Shown here in pieces: positions 1 through 8,318 of a stretch of 64,000 nucleotides of DNA. The stretch spans positions 528,963 to 592,962 of the forward strand of contig NZ_JBCFZM010000003.1 in assembly GCF_038594605.1 (NCBI RefSeq). Direction: 5' to 3'. The stretch's first letter is position 1. Every line of letters begins with the position of its first letter. Both the position numbers and the translations under genes were made by a program. Below the pieces are notes generated by a model, which saw only the letters and a program-made list of their open reading frames with translations, was not told the DNA's origin and did no database searches. The DNA is from Alteriqipengyuania bathyomarina_B. GTDB lineage: Bacteria > Pseudomonadota > Alphaproteobacteria > Sphingomonadales > Sphingomonadaceae.

Positions 1-336
1 GGCGATGGCATTGCCGTCATTGATCTGGGCGAACAGGAACGCGTCGGTCGGGTCGATCACCAACCCGCAGAACACGCCCGGCATGGCATTGGCGGCGAGC
101 ATCGAGCCCGAGCCAGTGCCGCAGCCGGTCACCACGAAGTCGGCAGCGCCCGAATTGAGCAGAATGCCGGTCAGCAAGCCGACCATGGGATAGGTCACCT
201 GCGCCTCGTCGTCGGCGGTGTACATCCCGTAATTGTGCACTTCGTGGCCAAGGGGCTCGGCAACGGACGTAAGCGCGTCGTGAATGATGCCGTTCTTCGC
301 AGCTTGGCTATTCTCGTTAATCAACGCGATTTTCAT
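1..336 (-). CDS. RpiB/LacA/LacB family sugar-phosphate isomerase (3' part beyond window)
   Basis: The first 112 codons of a reverse-strand gene are visible. It begins MKIALINENSQAAKNG and contains the glycine-rich family motif VVTGCGTGSGSMLAANAMPG followed by GLVIDPTDAFLFAQINDG, which places it in the RpiB/LacA/LacB fold. I recall the same N-terminus in DhuI-type isomerases that act on 4-deoxy-5-hexosulose uronate in hyaluronate degraders, so a role in unsaturated-uronate breakdown is possible, but that is inference. A GAGGA Shine-Dalgarno lies just upstream of the ATG at 336. The gene starts 120 bp beyond the end of the lacI-type gene on the same strand and has its own operator-like box in that gap. 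The catalytic C-terminal part is outside the window. Confidence 0.85.
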   Translation of the reverse strand, partial: MKIALINENSQAAKNGIIHDALTSVAEPLGHEVHNYGMYTADDEAQVTYPMVGLLTGILLNSGAADFVVTGCGTGSGSMLAANAMPGVFCGLVIDPTDAFLFAQINDGNAIA

Positions 337-397
337 AGAGTATCCTCGTTTCAGTAGAGACTTGTTTCGTTTTCAGTGGCCCTCGATCTCGACGTGA

Positions 398-411
398 GGA
401 AACCGGTGTCA
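398..411 (-). promoter_or_regulatory. LacI-type operator candidate upstream of the isomerase gene
   Basis: Read on the reverse strand this is TGACACCGGTTTCC, a CG-centred near-palindrome of the LacI-family type. Exactly the same 14 bases occur at 1588-1601, in front of the divergent hydratase gene. It lies 61 bp upstream of the isomerase start codon. Confidence 0.6.
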
Positions 412-456
412 TTACGGTGTGTAGACCGAATCGGAACTGCATTTCAACCTTGCGCT

Positions 457-1482
457 TCAACTTCCTTCGGTTGGCGGAGCAACGGAGTCCCTGGTCACAA
501 GACGGGCGGGGAAGGTTGATGGCAGCGCACCCTCGGACCCGGGATCGATCAATTTCAGCGCGGCGGACTTGGCCATTTCGCGGATCGGCCAACCGACGGT
601 CGTCATCGGAGGCCAGATATGAGCGGCGATCGGGGAGTTGTCGAAGCCGACGATCGATAATTGCTCCGGCACCTTAAGTCCGCGCTCTCTGGCCGCATGA
701 TAGGCCCCTGCCGCCATTTCGTCGTTGCTGGCGAAAATTGCCGTTATCTTTGGTTCCCCCGCCAGAAGCCTGGTCGCTGCCTCGATCCCAGAGTTGAACC
801 GATAACTGCCTTGCGCGCTGGCACCTTCCGGCACCTCCAGGCCGTGACGTTTCATCGCCGCCATGAAACCTACGCGCCTTTCGTCGGCAGACCGAAATCC
901 CGACGGCCCCTCGATAATTCCGATCCGTCGATGGCCAATCTCAACCAGATAATCGATCACGGATTCGACCATTTCGCGATCGTTCGACTGTACGAGATGC
1001 TCGGCTTCGTCGAGCGCGGCCGAACCCATCCTCACGTAACCGCAACCCATGTCGCGACAGAGTTTCGCCAATTCGTCATTCTCGGAGATAGGCGGCAAAA
1101 GAAGCACGCCGTAGAGCCTCTGCAGCTCGAGGAAGCTACGGATATCTTCGAGCATGTCTGGCGAATGGCGATCGACCGGGCGCACCACGAGGGCGAACTC
1201 GGTATCGCGTATCGCGTCGAGCACGCCTTCCTGAAAGTTCAGTACGGTCTGCGCATTTGGATTGTCGTGCAGCAAACCTAGCAGGAAATTGCGTCGCAGG
1301 GCGAGAGCCCGAGCTTGCGGATTGGGCGTATAGCCAAGCTCTGCAATGACCTTCTGCACCTTTTGAAGGGTCGCTTCCTTGAGCAGCGGCGAGCGATTGA
1401 TGACCCTGCTGACAGTCTTCTTCGACACGCCTGCAATGCGCGCAACGTCGTTGATCGTCGGTGCCGAACCGGATTTTGGCAT
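457..1482 (-). CDS. LacI-family transcriptional regulator
   Basis: A 341-residue repressor-type regulator. The N-terminal helix-turn-helix reads TINDVARIAGVSKKTVSRVI, followed by the hinge region ELGYTPNPQARALA, and then a periplasmic-binding-protein-like sensor domain to the end (IGIIEGPSGFRSADERR, AIFASNDEMAAGAY, IVGFDNSP). The ATG at 1482 is preferred because it sits about five residues before the helix-turn-helix, as is usual in the family. An upstream in-frame ATG at 1512 would add ten residues. The flanking catabolic enzymes suggest it responds to a sugar-acid intermediate. Identical operator-like boxes at 398-411 and 1588-1601 point to control of both neighbours and of itself. The effector is not known. 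Confidence 0.92.
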   Translation of the reverse strand: MPKSGSAPTINDVARIAGVSKKTVSRVINRSPLLKEATLQKVQKVIAELGYTPNPQARALALRRNFLLGLLHDNPNAQTVLNFQEGVLDAIRDTEFALVVRPVDRHSPDMLEDIRSFLELQRLYGVLLLPPISENDELAKLCRDMGCGYVRMGSAALDEAEHLVQSNDREMVESVIDYLVEIGHRRIGIIEGPSGFRSADERRVGFMAAMKRHGLEVPEGASAQGSYRFNSGIEAATRLLAGEPKITAIFASNDEMAAGAYHAARERGLKVPEQLSIVGFDNSPIAAHIWPPMTTVGWPIREMAKSAALKLIDPGSEGALPSTFPARLVTRDSVAPPTEGS

Positions 1483-1587
1483 TCCGTGAAACCCTTCTCG
1501 ATTGTTGCGCACATCCTATAGGCGCACCGGGGCGGAAGTGGAGGGCCTGACCGCACCCTATCCGCGTGCAGGAAGTCGGAATCGTTT

Positions 1588-1601
1588 TGACACCGGTTTC
1601 C
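1588..1601 (+). promoter_or_regulatory. LacI-type operator candidate overlapping a -35-like TTGACA
   Basis: TGACACCGGTTTCC, identical to the reverse-strand box at 398-411. It overlaps the hexamer TTGACA at 1587-1592 and lies 49 bp before the hydratase start codon and about 105 bp from the regulator start. Binding here could control both divergent genes. No good -10 element is visible at standard spacing. Confidence 0.6.
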
Positions 1602-1650
1602 TTTTTCGTCAAAGTCCAGCAAATTACGCCGTTCTCGAAGGGGGAAACCG

Positions 1651-2439
1651 ATGAATTCCGCAGCGGGAGAGATTGCGCACGCGTTTGTTGAAGCCCGTCG
1701 ATCTTGGAAATCCGTCTCAACCTATCCAGGTAATCCGCCCGCCGATTTGGCAACCGCATATCGCATTCAGGACGAAGCGCTTTCGATTTGGAAGCGCCGG
1801 ATCGGTGGCTGGAAAGTGGGCAAGATCAATCCGCCCGCCAGCGAAGCTCTGGGCGCGAACCGGCTAATCGGCCCGGTTTTCGAAGATGCCATCCAGTTCG
1901 AAATGGGCGATGGCAATGTGTTCCGGATATTCGACCGGGGGTTTGCTGCAGTTGAAGCAGAGTTCATGCTCCGATTGGCCCCGACAGGGGGGCCTTTGCC
2001 CCGTAACCGTCAGGAGGCGATGGACTGGGTGGACGATGTGCGGATCGGGATAGAGGTAGCCTCGTCACCCTATGCCCGGATCAATGTTGATGGCCCCTGT
2101 GTGACGGTCTCCGATCACGGAAACAATGCCGGCCTCCTGATCGGCCAGCGCATCGATCGGGAGCATTGGCCGATGCTCGATGAAGTCGACGTGTCGCTCG
2201 ATATCGATGGCAAGGAAGCAGGCAGGGCCACGACGGCGACGATGCTTGATGGCCCGTTCGGAGCTGTAACTTTTCTCATTCAGAATCTTGCCGAACGCCA
2301 GATCGAGCCCCGTGCTGGATGGTGGATTTCCAGCGGTGCGATCACCGGAGTTCACGAAATCGCGCCTGGCGGTGATGCCACTGCATATTTCGAGAATGTC
2401 GGAAGTATTACCGCGCGGGTAGATGCCGATCCAACCTGA
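1651..2439 (+). CDS. 2-keto-4-pentenoate hydratase / fumarylacetoacetate-hydrolase-fold enzyme
   Basis: A 262-residue protein of the MhpD/FAH-like fold. Diagnostic segments are YRIQDEALSIW near residue 38, GGWKVGKIN near 52, the acidic metal-site region AAVEAEFMLRL near 100, and GIEVASSPYA near 132, followed by VSDHGNNAGLLIG. Family members hydrate 2-hydroxy-penta-2,4-dienoates or act on 2-keto-3-deoxy acids; the exact substrate cannot be read from the sequence. The ATG at 1651 has GGGGG upstream. It is divergent from the LacI-type regulator with a shared operator, so it is probably part of the same sugar-acid catabolic regulon rather than of aromatic degradation. Confidence 0.82.
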   Translation: MNSAAGEIAHAFVEARRSWKSVSTYPGNPPADLATAYRIQDEALSIWKRRIGGWKVGKINPPASEALGANRLIGPVFEDAIQFEMGDGNVFRIFDRGFAAVEAEFMLRLAPTGGPLPRNRQEAMDWVDDVRIGIEVASSPYARINVDGPCVTVSDHGNNAGLLIGQRIDREHWPMLDEVDVSLDIDGKEAGRATTATMLDGPFGAVTFLIQNLAERQIEPRAGWWISSGAITGVHEIAPGGDATAYFENVGSITARVDADPT

Positions 2440-2986
2440 CTGTTGAGCCCCTCGACGTGTGAGATAGGTCTTTGTCGCTACTGGCGCGAAATTGCGCGGA
2501 GTGAGCGCATGCGCAAATTTGCGAAGGTCGGAATCGAAGTCAGTTGGGGGCGTTCCAACAAGCTGATGCGGAAAGCATCCCCCCGCATAGTCAGGTAATG
2601 AAAAGTTAAGCCTGTCACAAGAAGAGAGGCGGGATTTAGAGCGGGGAATTGCAGGGGATTATGAGGGAATGCGACGTCATTGTCCGTTTTCTATCAGTAA
2701 TTTCGTTGCGCAAATCGAATTCCGCCCGCTCCGCCACCGGTTCTCTTCTCGCCGATCTGATGCCTGGGCCACTATTCCGCGGAAAACTTCGCAACTTCGG
2801 TAATTAGGACTTGTGCGGCCATTCCGGTATGGGATGCGTCTGTTGCCGCGTACGAGTCTTTGAGGGGAGGTACTAAACCGAAAGGCGACTGGCGCTAAAT
2901 CTCGCATCCCGCTCCCGTCAAAAGATGGGTTGGGGAACGCATATCGGGCCCATCGGCTATGGCCCTGAATGCAATCACTTTTCATC
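2440..2986. other. non-coding gap before the sucrose-phosphate synthase gene
   Basis: About 550 bp with no convincing gene on either strand. The only structured element I see is the tRNA-Ser 3'-end-like sequence at 2715-2736. The short reading frames here have no family-like features. Confidence 0.5.
2715..2736 (+). repeat. tRNA-Ser 3'-end-like sequence (possible attachment-site scar)
   Basis: The 22 bases begin TCGAAT and end CCCGCTCCGCCA. They match the usual alphaproteobacterial tRNA-Ser T-arm plus acceptor end at about 20 of 22 positions, as I recall it. No complete tRNA precedes it. A second copy in the same orientation lies at 15581-15601, and both are followed by CC. Such partial tRNA 3' ends commonly mark integration sites. 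Confidence 0.4.
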
Positions 2987-5035
2987 ATGCATATCGCGTT
3001 GGGCGGCTGTTTGCGGGGCACGCCACGCTATGGACTGACGGAGGATACGGGCGGCCATATCACCTATATCCTGGATGAGGCGAAAGCCATGGCGCGGCGG
3101 CGGGACGTAGGCGAGTGCGAGATCGTGACGCGGCTGTTCGAGGACGATCGGCTCGGAACGATCCACGCGGAACCGAGCGAACGCGTTGCGCCGAAACTCA
3201 CCATCACGCGGATTGATAGTGGCGACAGGCGCTACCTCGCCAAGGAGGCGCTGGCCGCGGATCGCGACGCGTTTGCCACGGCGCTGATCGCCGACCTGCA
3301 TCAGCGCAACCGGTTGCCCGATGCTATCCATGCCCATTTTGCCGACGCGGCGGATGTCGCCCTGCGCGTGCGCGAGATTTTCGGGATCCCCGTCATCTAT
3401 ACGCCCCACTCGCTCGGCCGTGATAAGCTTGACGCCGGGTGCGCCGTGTCACCCGGTTTTGCCGATCGGCTGGCGGAGGAAGACCGGGCCATAGCAGGGG
3501 CGGATGCGGTGATCGCATCTTCGCGCGATGAGTGTGAGCGACAGGTCACTTCCTATTCCGGCGCCCGTCCGGAACGGATTTGGCGCGTCCATCCGGGCAT
3601 TGACCAGACCCGGGCAAGCCTGGTGGACGAACGGGCCGCAGGCAGCCTGATCGAACCTTTCCTGCGCAATCCCGGCAGGCCGATCATCCTCGCGATCGCG
3701 CGCCCTGTTCACAAGAAGAACCTCGCCGGGCTGGTCCAGGCCTTCGCTGACCACCCTCAGCTGCGCGAAATGGCCAACCTCGTCATCCTGCCCGGACTGC
3801 GCACCTCGGTCGAGAGCGGCGAGAGCGAACAGGTCGCTGTCATGCGCGAACTGGTCGATCTGATCGATGGGCACGACCTGCACGGATCGGTCGCTTACCC
3901 CAGGCACCACGACGCGTCAGCCGTACGCGGGCTCTACGCGCTGGCCGCAAAATCTGGTGGCATCTTCTGCAACCCGGCGATGTTCGAACCGTTCGGGCTG
4001 ACCATTCTCGAAGCCGCCGTCCATGCGCTTCCCGTGGTGGCGACCGACCGTGGCGGGCCGAGCGACATCGTGGGTGAGATCGGCCACGGCCTGGTGGTCA
4101 ACCCGGGCGATCCCCCGGCCCTTGGCGCAAGCCTGCATCGTCTGCTGTCGGATCGCGGACTCTACGCCGAATGCGCCCGCAACGCTGCGCGCAAGATCGG
4201 CGAGGTCACGTGGGATCGCTACGCCGACCAGTGCATCGCGATCCTGCGCACGCTGCGCAAGGGCACCACCCGCATGGTGGACATGCCGCGTTCGCGCAGG
4301 ATCCTGCTCTGCGATATCGACAACACGCTCACCGGGTGCCGCCGCTCCGCCCGCGAACTCACCGATTACCTGAAGACCCGGCCCGACATTACCTTCGGCA
4401 TCGCTACCGGGCGCAGTCTACCAGAAGCGCGACGGCTACTGCTGGAATGGAACCTGCCAGCGCCCAGCATTCTGATCACCTCCGTCGGCAGTGAAATCTA
4501 TTGGGACGACGAGCACGGTCTGCGCGCGGACACGGAGTACGATGCCAGCATATCAGGAGGATGGAGCACGTCGCGGATCGAGCGGTTGCTGAGCAAGCGC
4601 GCGGACGTTCCGCCGCAGCCTCCCATCGAGCAGCGCCGCTTCAAGCGCAGCTATTTTTGTGAAGATCCCGCCTTGCCGGGGCAGATCGAACGCGACTTGA
4701 TGCGCGAGAGCCTGCCCGCCAAGGTCATTTACAGCCATCACCGCCTGCTCGACATCCTTCCGGCAAGGGCGGGCAAGGGCGAAGCCGCGCGGCATGTGCT
4801 CAGGTGCCTCGGACTACCCGACGAATGCCTGATCGTAGCGGGCGATAGCGGCAATGATGCCGATATGGTTCGGGTATGCCGAAACCCCATCATCGTCGCC
4901 AACAGCGAACCTGCTCTGATCGAGCAGGGCCGCGATCACGCGGGCGCCTTCATGGCGTCCCGCCCATATTCCGCGGGCGTCCTCGAAGGGTTGCTCGCGC
5001 TGACCGAAAAGCACATTTCGAGGAGCGCGGCATGA
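2987..5035 (+). CDS. bifunctional sucrose-phosphate synthase / sucrose-phosphatase
   Basis: A 682-residue two-domain enzyme. Residues 1 to about 430 form a GT-B family 4 glycosyltransferase: the N-terminal DTGGHITYILDEAKAM motif, HAHFADAADVA, VIYTPHSLGRDKL, and the E-x7-E motif MFEPFGLTILEAA. Residues from about 433 form a HAD phosphatase with LLCDIDNTLTG, TGRSLPEARR and the terminal VAGDSGNDADM motif, as in sucrose-6-phosphatase. Together they would make sucrose from UDP-glucose and fructose 6-phosphate in the cytoplasm. The ATG at 2987 begins the conserved MHIALGGCLRG; an ATG at 2969 is possible. The stop overlaps the next start (ATGA), so the following glycosyltransferase is translationally coupled, which suggests that sucrose is further modified or co-regulated with another glycan. 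Confidence 0.88.
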   Translation: MHIALGGCLRGTPRYGLTEDTGGHITYILDEAKAMARRRDVGECEIVTRLFEDDRLGTIHAEPSERVAPKLTITRIDSGDRRYLAKEALAADRDAFATALIADLHQRNRLPDAIHAHFADAADVALRVREIFGIPVIYTPHSLGRDKLDAGCAVSPGFADRLAEEDRAIAGADAVIASSRDECERQVTSYSGARPERIWRVHPGIDQTRASLVDERAAGSLIEPFLRNPGRPIILAIARPVHKKNLAGLVQAFADHPQLREMANLVILPGLRTSVESGESEQVAVMRELVDLIDGHDLHGSVAYPRHHDASAVRGLYALAAKSGGIFCNPAMFEPFGLTILEAAVHALPVVATDRGGPSDIVGEIGHGLVVNPGDPPALGASLHRLLSDRGLYAECARNAARKIGEVTWDRYADQCIAILRTLRKGTTRMVDMPRSRRILLCDIDNTLTGCRRSARELTDYLKTRPDITFGIATGRSLPEARRLLLEWNLPAPSILITSVGSEIYWDDEHGLRADTEYDASISGGWSTSRIERLLSKRADVPPQPPIEQRRFKRSYFCEDPALPGQIERDLMRESLPAKVIYSHHRLLDILPARAGKGEAARHVLRCLGLPDECLIVAGDSGNDADMVRVCRNPIIVANSEPALIEQGRDHAGAFMASRPYSAGVLEGLLALTEKHISRSAA

Positions 5036-6189
5036 GCATAGAACAGGGGCCCGTCGGGTACTTTGTCCACCACCAGGGCCGCGGCCATGCGGAGCGGGCT
5101 GCGGCGATCGCCAACGCGCTCGCGCCGAACCGCCCGGTGACGCTGTTTTGCGCGCGCGACGACATCTTCCCCGAACTGGCCGGTGGTGTCGAATGTCGGG
5201 TGATCCCCTCTCTTTTCGAAGAGGGCAAACCCTCACCGCCCAGCCTAGCCGAGCTCGAAACCCCCGACACGCTGCATTGCGCCCCGGTCGGATGGCCGCA
5301 GATCACCAACGCGATCGCACAGATCGTCGGGTGGTTCGACGAGGCACGCCCCACGCTGTTCATCACGGATGTCTCGGCGGAGTTGGGGCAGCTTGCGAGG
5401 ATCGCATCGGTTCCACACGTTGCGGTACTGCAGCACGGGCTGCGCGACGATCCCGGTCACGTGGCCGCCTATCGCGGCGCCGCGGCATTGCTCGCCCCGT
5501 ATGACAGCACGCTCGATCAGCCCAACGAGCCGGGATGGAAGCGCGCCAAGACGATTCACGCACCCGGCCTTGGCGTGGATACCGCAAGGCTGGGAGACAA
5601 GACCGCCGCCAGACGTCGGCTAGGGCTGGCGGATAACAGGGAATATATCGTGGTCGTGGGCGGCGGCGGCGGTCGCGGTCTGCCCTCGGCACCTCTGACG
5701 CTAGGCGCGCGGGCCGAGCCCGACACGCAATGGGTCACCCTCGGCAAAATCGAGAGCGAATGGCACGAGACGCCGCCTGCGAACCTGACCCATCTGGGCT
5801 GGGTGGAGAACGCAGAGGACTGGATATCGGCGGCGGACCGGATCGTGTCGAGCGCGGGGAACACTACGGTCCACCTCGTCGCTGCGGCAGCCAAGCCGTG
5901 GATCGTGGTGCCGGAATGGCGCTACTTCGGAGAACAGGTCTGCAAAGCGGAAGCGCTGGACCGGGCTGGCGCAGCGGCACACGCGCGTATCTGGCCTTCC
6001 AGCGCGCAGGAATGGGCCGGGTACTGGCAGGCGGCTTCGGGAATCGAACCCGAAAACCAGCGCAGGTTGGTCAGCGGGGGAGCGGACCGAAAGGTGGCCG
6101 ACGAGATCGAAGGCCTGATCGCACGGCTCTGGTCGCACGACCGACCTCCCTCGGCCATCCGGGCAACCTCCGGAGCCAGCACGCAGTGA
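5032..6189 (+). CDS. GT28/MurG-like glycosyltransferase
   Basis: A 385-residue GT-B protein. The N-terminus GYFVHHQGRGHAERAAAIAN is the glycine-rich loop seen in MurG-like and UDP-sugar transferases. The C-terminal half carries VVVGGGGGRGLPS, LTHLGWVENAEDWISAADRI and SSAGNTTVHLVAAAAKPWIV, the typical nucleotide-sugar binding region of family 28. The start ATG overlaps the stop of the sucrose enzyme by four bases, and its own stop overlaps the next gene's GTG. The acceptor is unknown; the coupling suggests it acts in the same pathway as the sucrose-phosphate synthase or on a cell-envelope glycan made under the same conditions. Confidence 0.75.
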   Translation: MSIEQGPVGYFVHHQGRGHAERAAAIANALAPNRPVTLFCARDDIFPELAGGVECRVIPSLFEEGKPSPPSLAELETPDTLHCAPVGWPQITNAIAQIVGWFDEARPTLFITDVSAELGQLARIASVPHVAVLQHGLRDDPGHVAAYRGAAALLAPYDSTLDQPNEPGWKRAKTIHAPGLGVDTARLGDKTAARRRLGLADNREYIVVVGGGGGRGLPSAPLTLGARAEPDTQWVTLGKIESEWHETPPANLTHLGWVENAEDWISAADRIVSSAGNTTVHLVAAAAKPWIVVPEWRYFGEQVCKAEALDRAGAAAHARIWPSSAQEWAGYWQAASGIEPENQRRLVSGGADRKVADEIEGLIARLWSHDRPPSAIRATSGASTQ

Positions 6190-7139
6190 GCATTTCGGTC
6201 TGCACGCTCGCCTTCGGGCGCGAAGAGCATCTCGCCAATCTCGTGCGGGGGCTGTGTGCCAGTACGCGCTTGCCCGACGAGCTCGTGATCGCCGTCATGC
6301 AGAGTGCGCCCTTCCGGCTGCCCGATGCGCCTTTTCCCGTCAGGCAGATCATGCTGGGCGCGGATGGCATACCGCTGGCGGCAGGGCGAAACCGAGCGGC
6401 TGCCGAAGCCAGGGGCGACCTGCTGGTGTTTCTCGATGTGGACTGCATCCCTGCTTCGCGCTGCGTCGAAGACTATGCGCGCCACGCCGAGAGCCTAGGC
6501 GGGTTGCTGATGGGCGAGGTCGCCTACCTGCCCGATGGAGCCGCCATGCCCGGGATAGACGAGGCCCGGTTCGAGCAGGTCGGGGTAAAACACTCCGAAC
6601 GCGCCGGAGCGCCCAAAGGCACGCATGCTCTTTGCAGCGACTATCGCTGTTTCTGGTCGCTCAACTTCGCAATGACGAAAGAGAGCTTCACGCGGACCGG
6701 CGGTTTCGACGAGAGGTTCGTCGGATATGGCGGCGAAGATACCGACTTCGGTCGCACCGTGGCGACACATGAGCTGCCGATATGGTGGGTTCTCGGCGCG
6801 AAAGCCTTTCACCAGTATCACCCCCATCACATGCCGCCGGTGCACCATCTCGACAGCGTGCTCGCGAATGCACGTCGGTTCGCTGCGAAGTGGGGGGAGC
6901 CGACGATGCAGCACTGGCTTCGCGCTTTCGTCCTGATGGGTCTGGTGGAACGAGCCGGTGACGGGTGGCGTAAGCTGCGCGAGCCTGACGAAAGCGACCT
7001 CGAACTGACCCGTCAGCAAGAAAGTGCTCCCTATGCGAGCAGCGCTACCGTGCTCGACTGGCTGGAGGCCCGCGCAGCCTCGCCGGACGCGGACGGCGGC
7101 CCGGAAGCCACCCCTGCACCGGCGATCGCGAGCGCGTAG
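6186..7139 (+). CDS. family 2 glycosyltransferase
   Basis: A 317-residue GT-A enzyme beginning SISVCTLAFGREEHLANLV after a GTG start that overlaps the preceding stop (GTGA). The nucleotide-sugar/metal motif is LLVFLDVDCIPASR, and the acceptor-side region contains the ED-type motif GYGGEDTDFGRTV with GGFDERF just before it. There is no membrane segment, so it is cytoplasmic or peripheral. It is the third gene of the coupled + strand run. Its last 109 bp overlap the 3' end of the opposite-strand glycosyltransferase; the C-terminal 40 residues are alanine- and proline-rich and look dispensable. Confidence 0.85.
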   Translation: MSISVCTLAFGREEHLANLVRGLCASTRLPDELVIAVMQSAPFRLPDAPFPVRQIMLGADGIPLAAGRNRAAAEARGDLLVFLDVDCIPASRCVEDYARHAESLGGLLMGEVAYLPDGAAMPGIDEARFEQVGVKHSERAGAPKGTHALCSDYRCFWSLNFAMTKESFTRTGGFDERFVGYGGEDTDFGRTVATHELPIWWVLGAKAFHQYHPHHMPPVHHLDSVLANARRFAAKWGEPTMQHWLRAFVLMGLVERAGDGWRKLREPDESDLELTRQQESAPYASSATVLDWLEARAASPDADGGPEATPAPAIASA

Positions 7140-8167
7140 ATCGCTTCGTAGCGCTCGATCATCCGTCCGACGGAGAAATGTGTGCGCACCCTCTCGCGGC
7201 AGGGCGCTCCATCAAGGTCGTCGGCTGTCGCCATTGTGCGGGCGAGCGCTGCGACGTTTCCAGCAGAAACAAGTTGCCCGCAGTCGCCGAGCACTTCGCG
7301 CATCGCGCCACGATCGAAGGCGATGACCGGAACGCCCGCCGCCATCGCCTCCGCCGCGACGAGGCCAAAGGGTTCGTCCCAAATGGGCGTGACTACTGCC
7401 GCCCGGGCCTGCGCGACCATCGCGGCCAACGCACTACCGGCCAAATGGCCTTCGTAGGTTATACGGTGGTCGAGGAATGGCTCGACATCGTCCTCGAAAT
7501 AGGGTCGGTCCTCGATGGTGCCTACGATCTTCAGCCTAACCCCCGCGATCCTGGCGGCAGCCACGGTCTCGCGCAGGCCTTTGGTCGGAGTTATTCGCCC
7601 GAACCAGAGGAGGTACTCGGAGCGCACGGGTGCTTCGTGCCAATCGTCCAGCGCAATGCCGTTCGGCACAACGTGCATGTTGTCGCCCGCACGCCCGCTC
7701 CACAGCTGACGCTGGTGGTTCGATGTCACGGTGAAGTGCGAGGAGTGCGAATTGCGGGCCCGCGCCACCGCAGCGCTCATCGTGGCGAAGGGTGGAACGT
7801 GTTGGGACGTGACGATGGGATGGCCGCTGGCCAAACCCCACTCGATCATCGCTGGCGAAAGCGAATTGTTGTGCACGATATCGAATGAACCGTGCTCGAT
7901 CTCCCGTTGCGCCCGGCCAAAAGCTTCGTCCTGAAAGTTCTGCAGCCGACCCGATCCATGCCAGTCACGCCAAGGTAGACAGGTCTCGTAGGGGACATCG
8001 CAGATAGGATAAAGCTGGCGCGCATCGCTGCCGGGCGCAGCGAACAAGGTAACGTCATGCCCGCGCCGTTCGAGCGCACTCGTCAGTTGATGACAGTGGG
8101 ACTCCATACCGCCCATGAAAGGCGCGGAGATGGGGTGGCGTATGTGACCGACGACGGCGATTTTCAC
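7031..8167 (-). CDS. family 4 glycosyltransferase
   Basis: A 378-residue GT-B enzyme. The N-terminus reads MKIAVVGHIRHPISAPFMGG with the donor loop GGMESHCHQLTSALERRGH. The C-terminal half has VPNGIALDDW, WFGRITPTKGL and the E-x7-E motif WDEPFGLVAAEAMAAGVPVI. It is transcribed against the preceding three genes and overlaps the GT2 gene tail-to-tail by 109 bp. The divergent neighbour on the right is the Crp-type regulator, with about 150 bp between them. It is probably another transferase of the same glycan or solute pathway, but the sugar cannot be told. Confidence 0.85.
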   Translation of the reverse strand: MKIAVVGHIRHPISAPFMGGMESHCHQLTSALERRGHDVTLFAAPGSDARQLYPICDVPYETCLPWRDWHGSGRLQNFQDEAFGRAQREIEHGSFDIVHNNSLSPAMIEWGLASGHPIVTSQHVPPFATMSAAVARARNSHSSHFTVTSNHQRQLWSGRAGDNMHVVPNGIALDDWHEAPVRSEYLLWFGRITPTKGLRETVAAARIAGVRLKIVGTIEDRPYFEDDVEPFLDHRITYEGHLAGSALAAMVAQARAAVVTPIWDEPFGLVAAEAMAAGVPVIAFDRGAMREVLGDCGQLVSAGNVAALARTMATADDLDGAPCRERVRTHFSVGRMIERYEAIYALAIAGAGVASGPPSASGEAARASSQSSTVALLA

Positions 8168-8263
8168 GGGCAGACCTCAGCGGCGGAGAGATTATCCCAA
8201 CCAGAACCGCCGGCCTTCCGACTTGGGCCCACAGACGGACAAAAGTTAACCTGTGTGGGAGTT

Positions 8264-8288
8264 GGAACGCGCTGCGCGAACGCGCGTA
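8264..8288 (+). promoter_or_regulatory. EcfG-like promoter candidate
   Basis: GGAAC at 8264-8268, a 16-base spacer, then CGTA at 8285-8288. The alphaproteobacterial general-stress consensus I recall is GGAAC, 16-17 bases, CGTT, so one of the four -10 bases differs. A start about ten bases downstream would precede the chosen ATG at 8319. Suggestive only. Confidence 0.3.
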
Positions 8289-8318
8289 AAACACGCCATG
8301 AGGGATGACAGGGGTACG

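Noticed and set aside
2715..2736. Complete tRNA-Ser gene
   Set aside because: Only the T-arm/acceptor-like 3' end is present here and at 15581; no anticodon or D-arm can be folded upstream.
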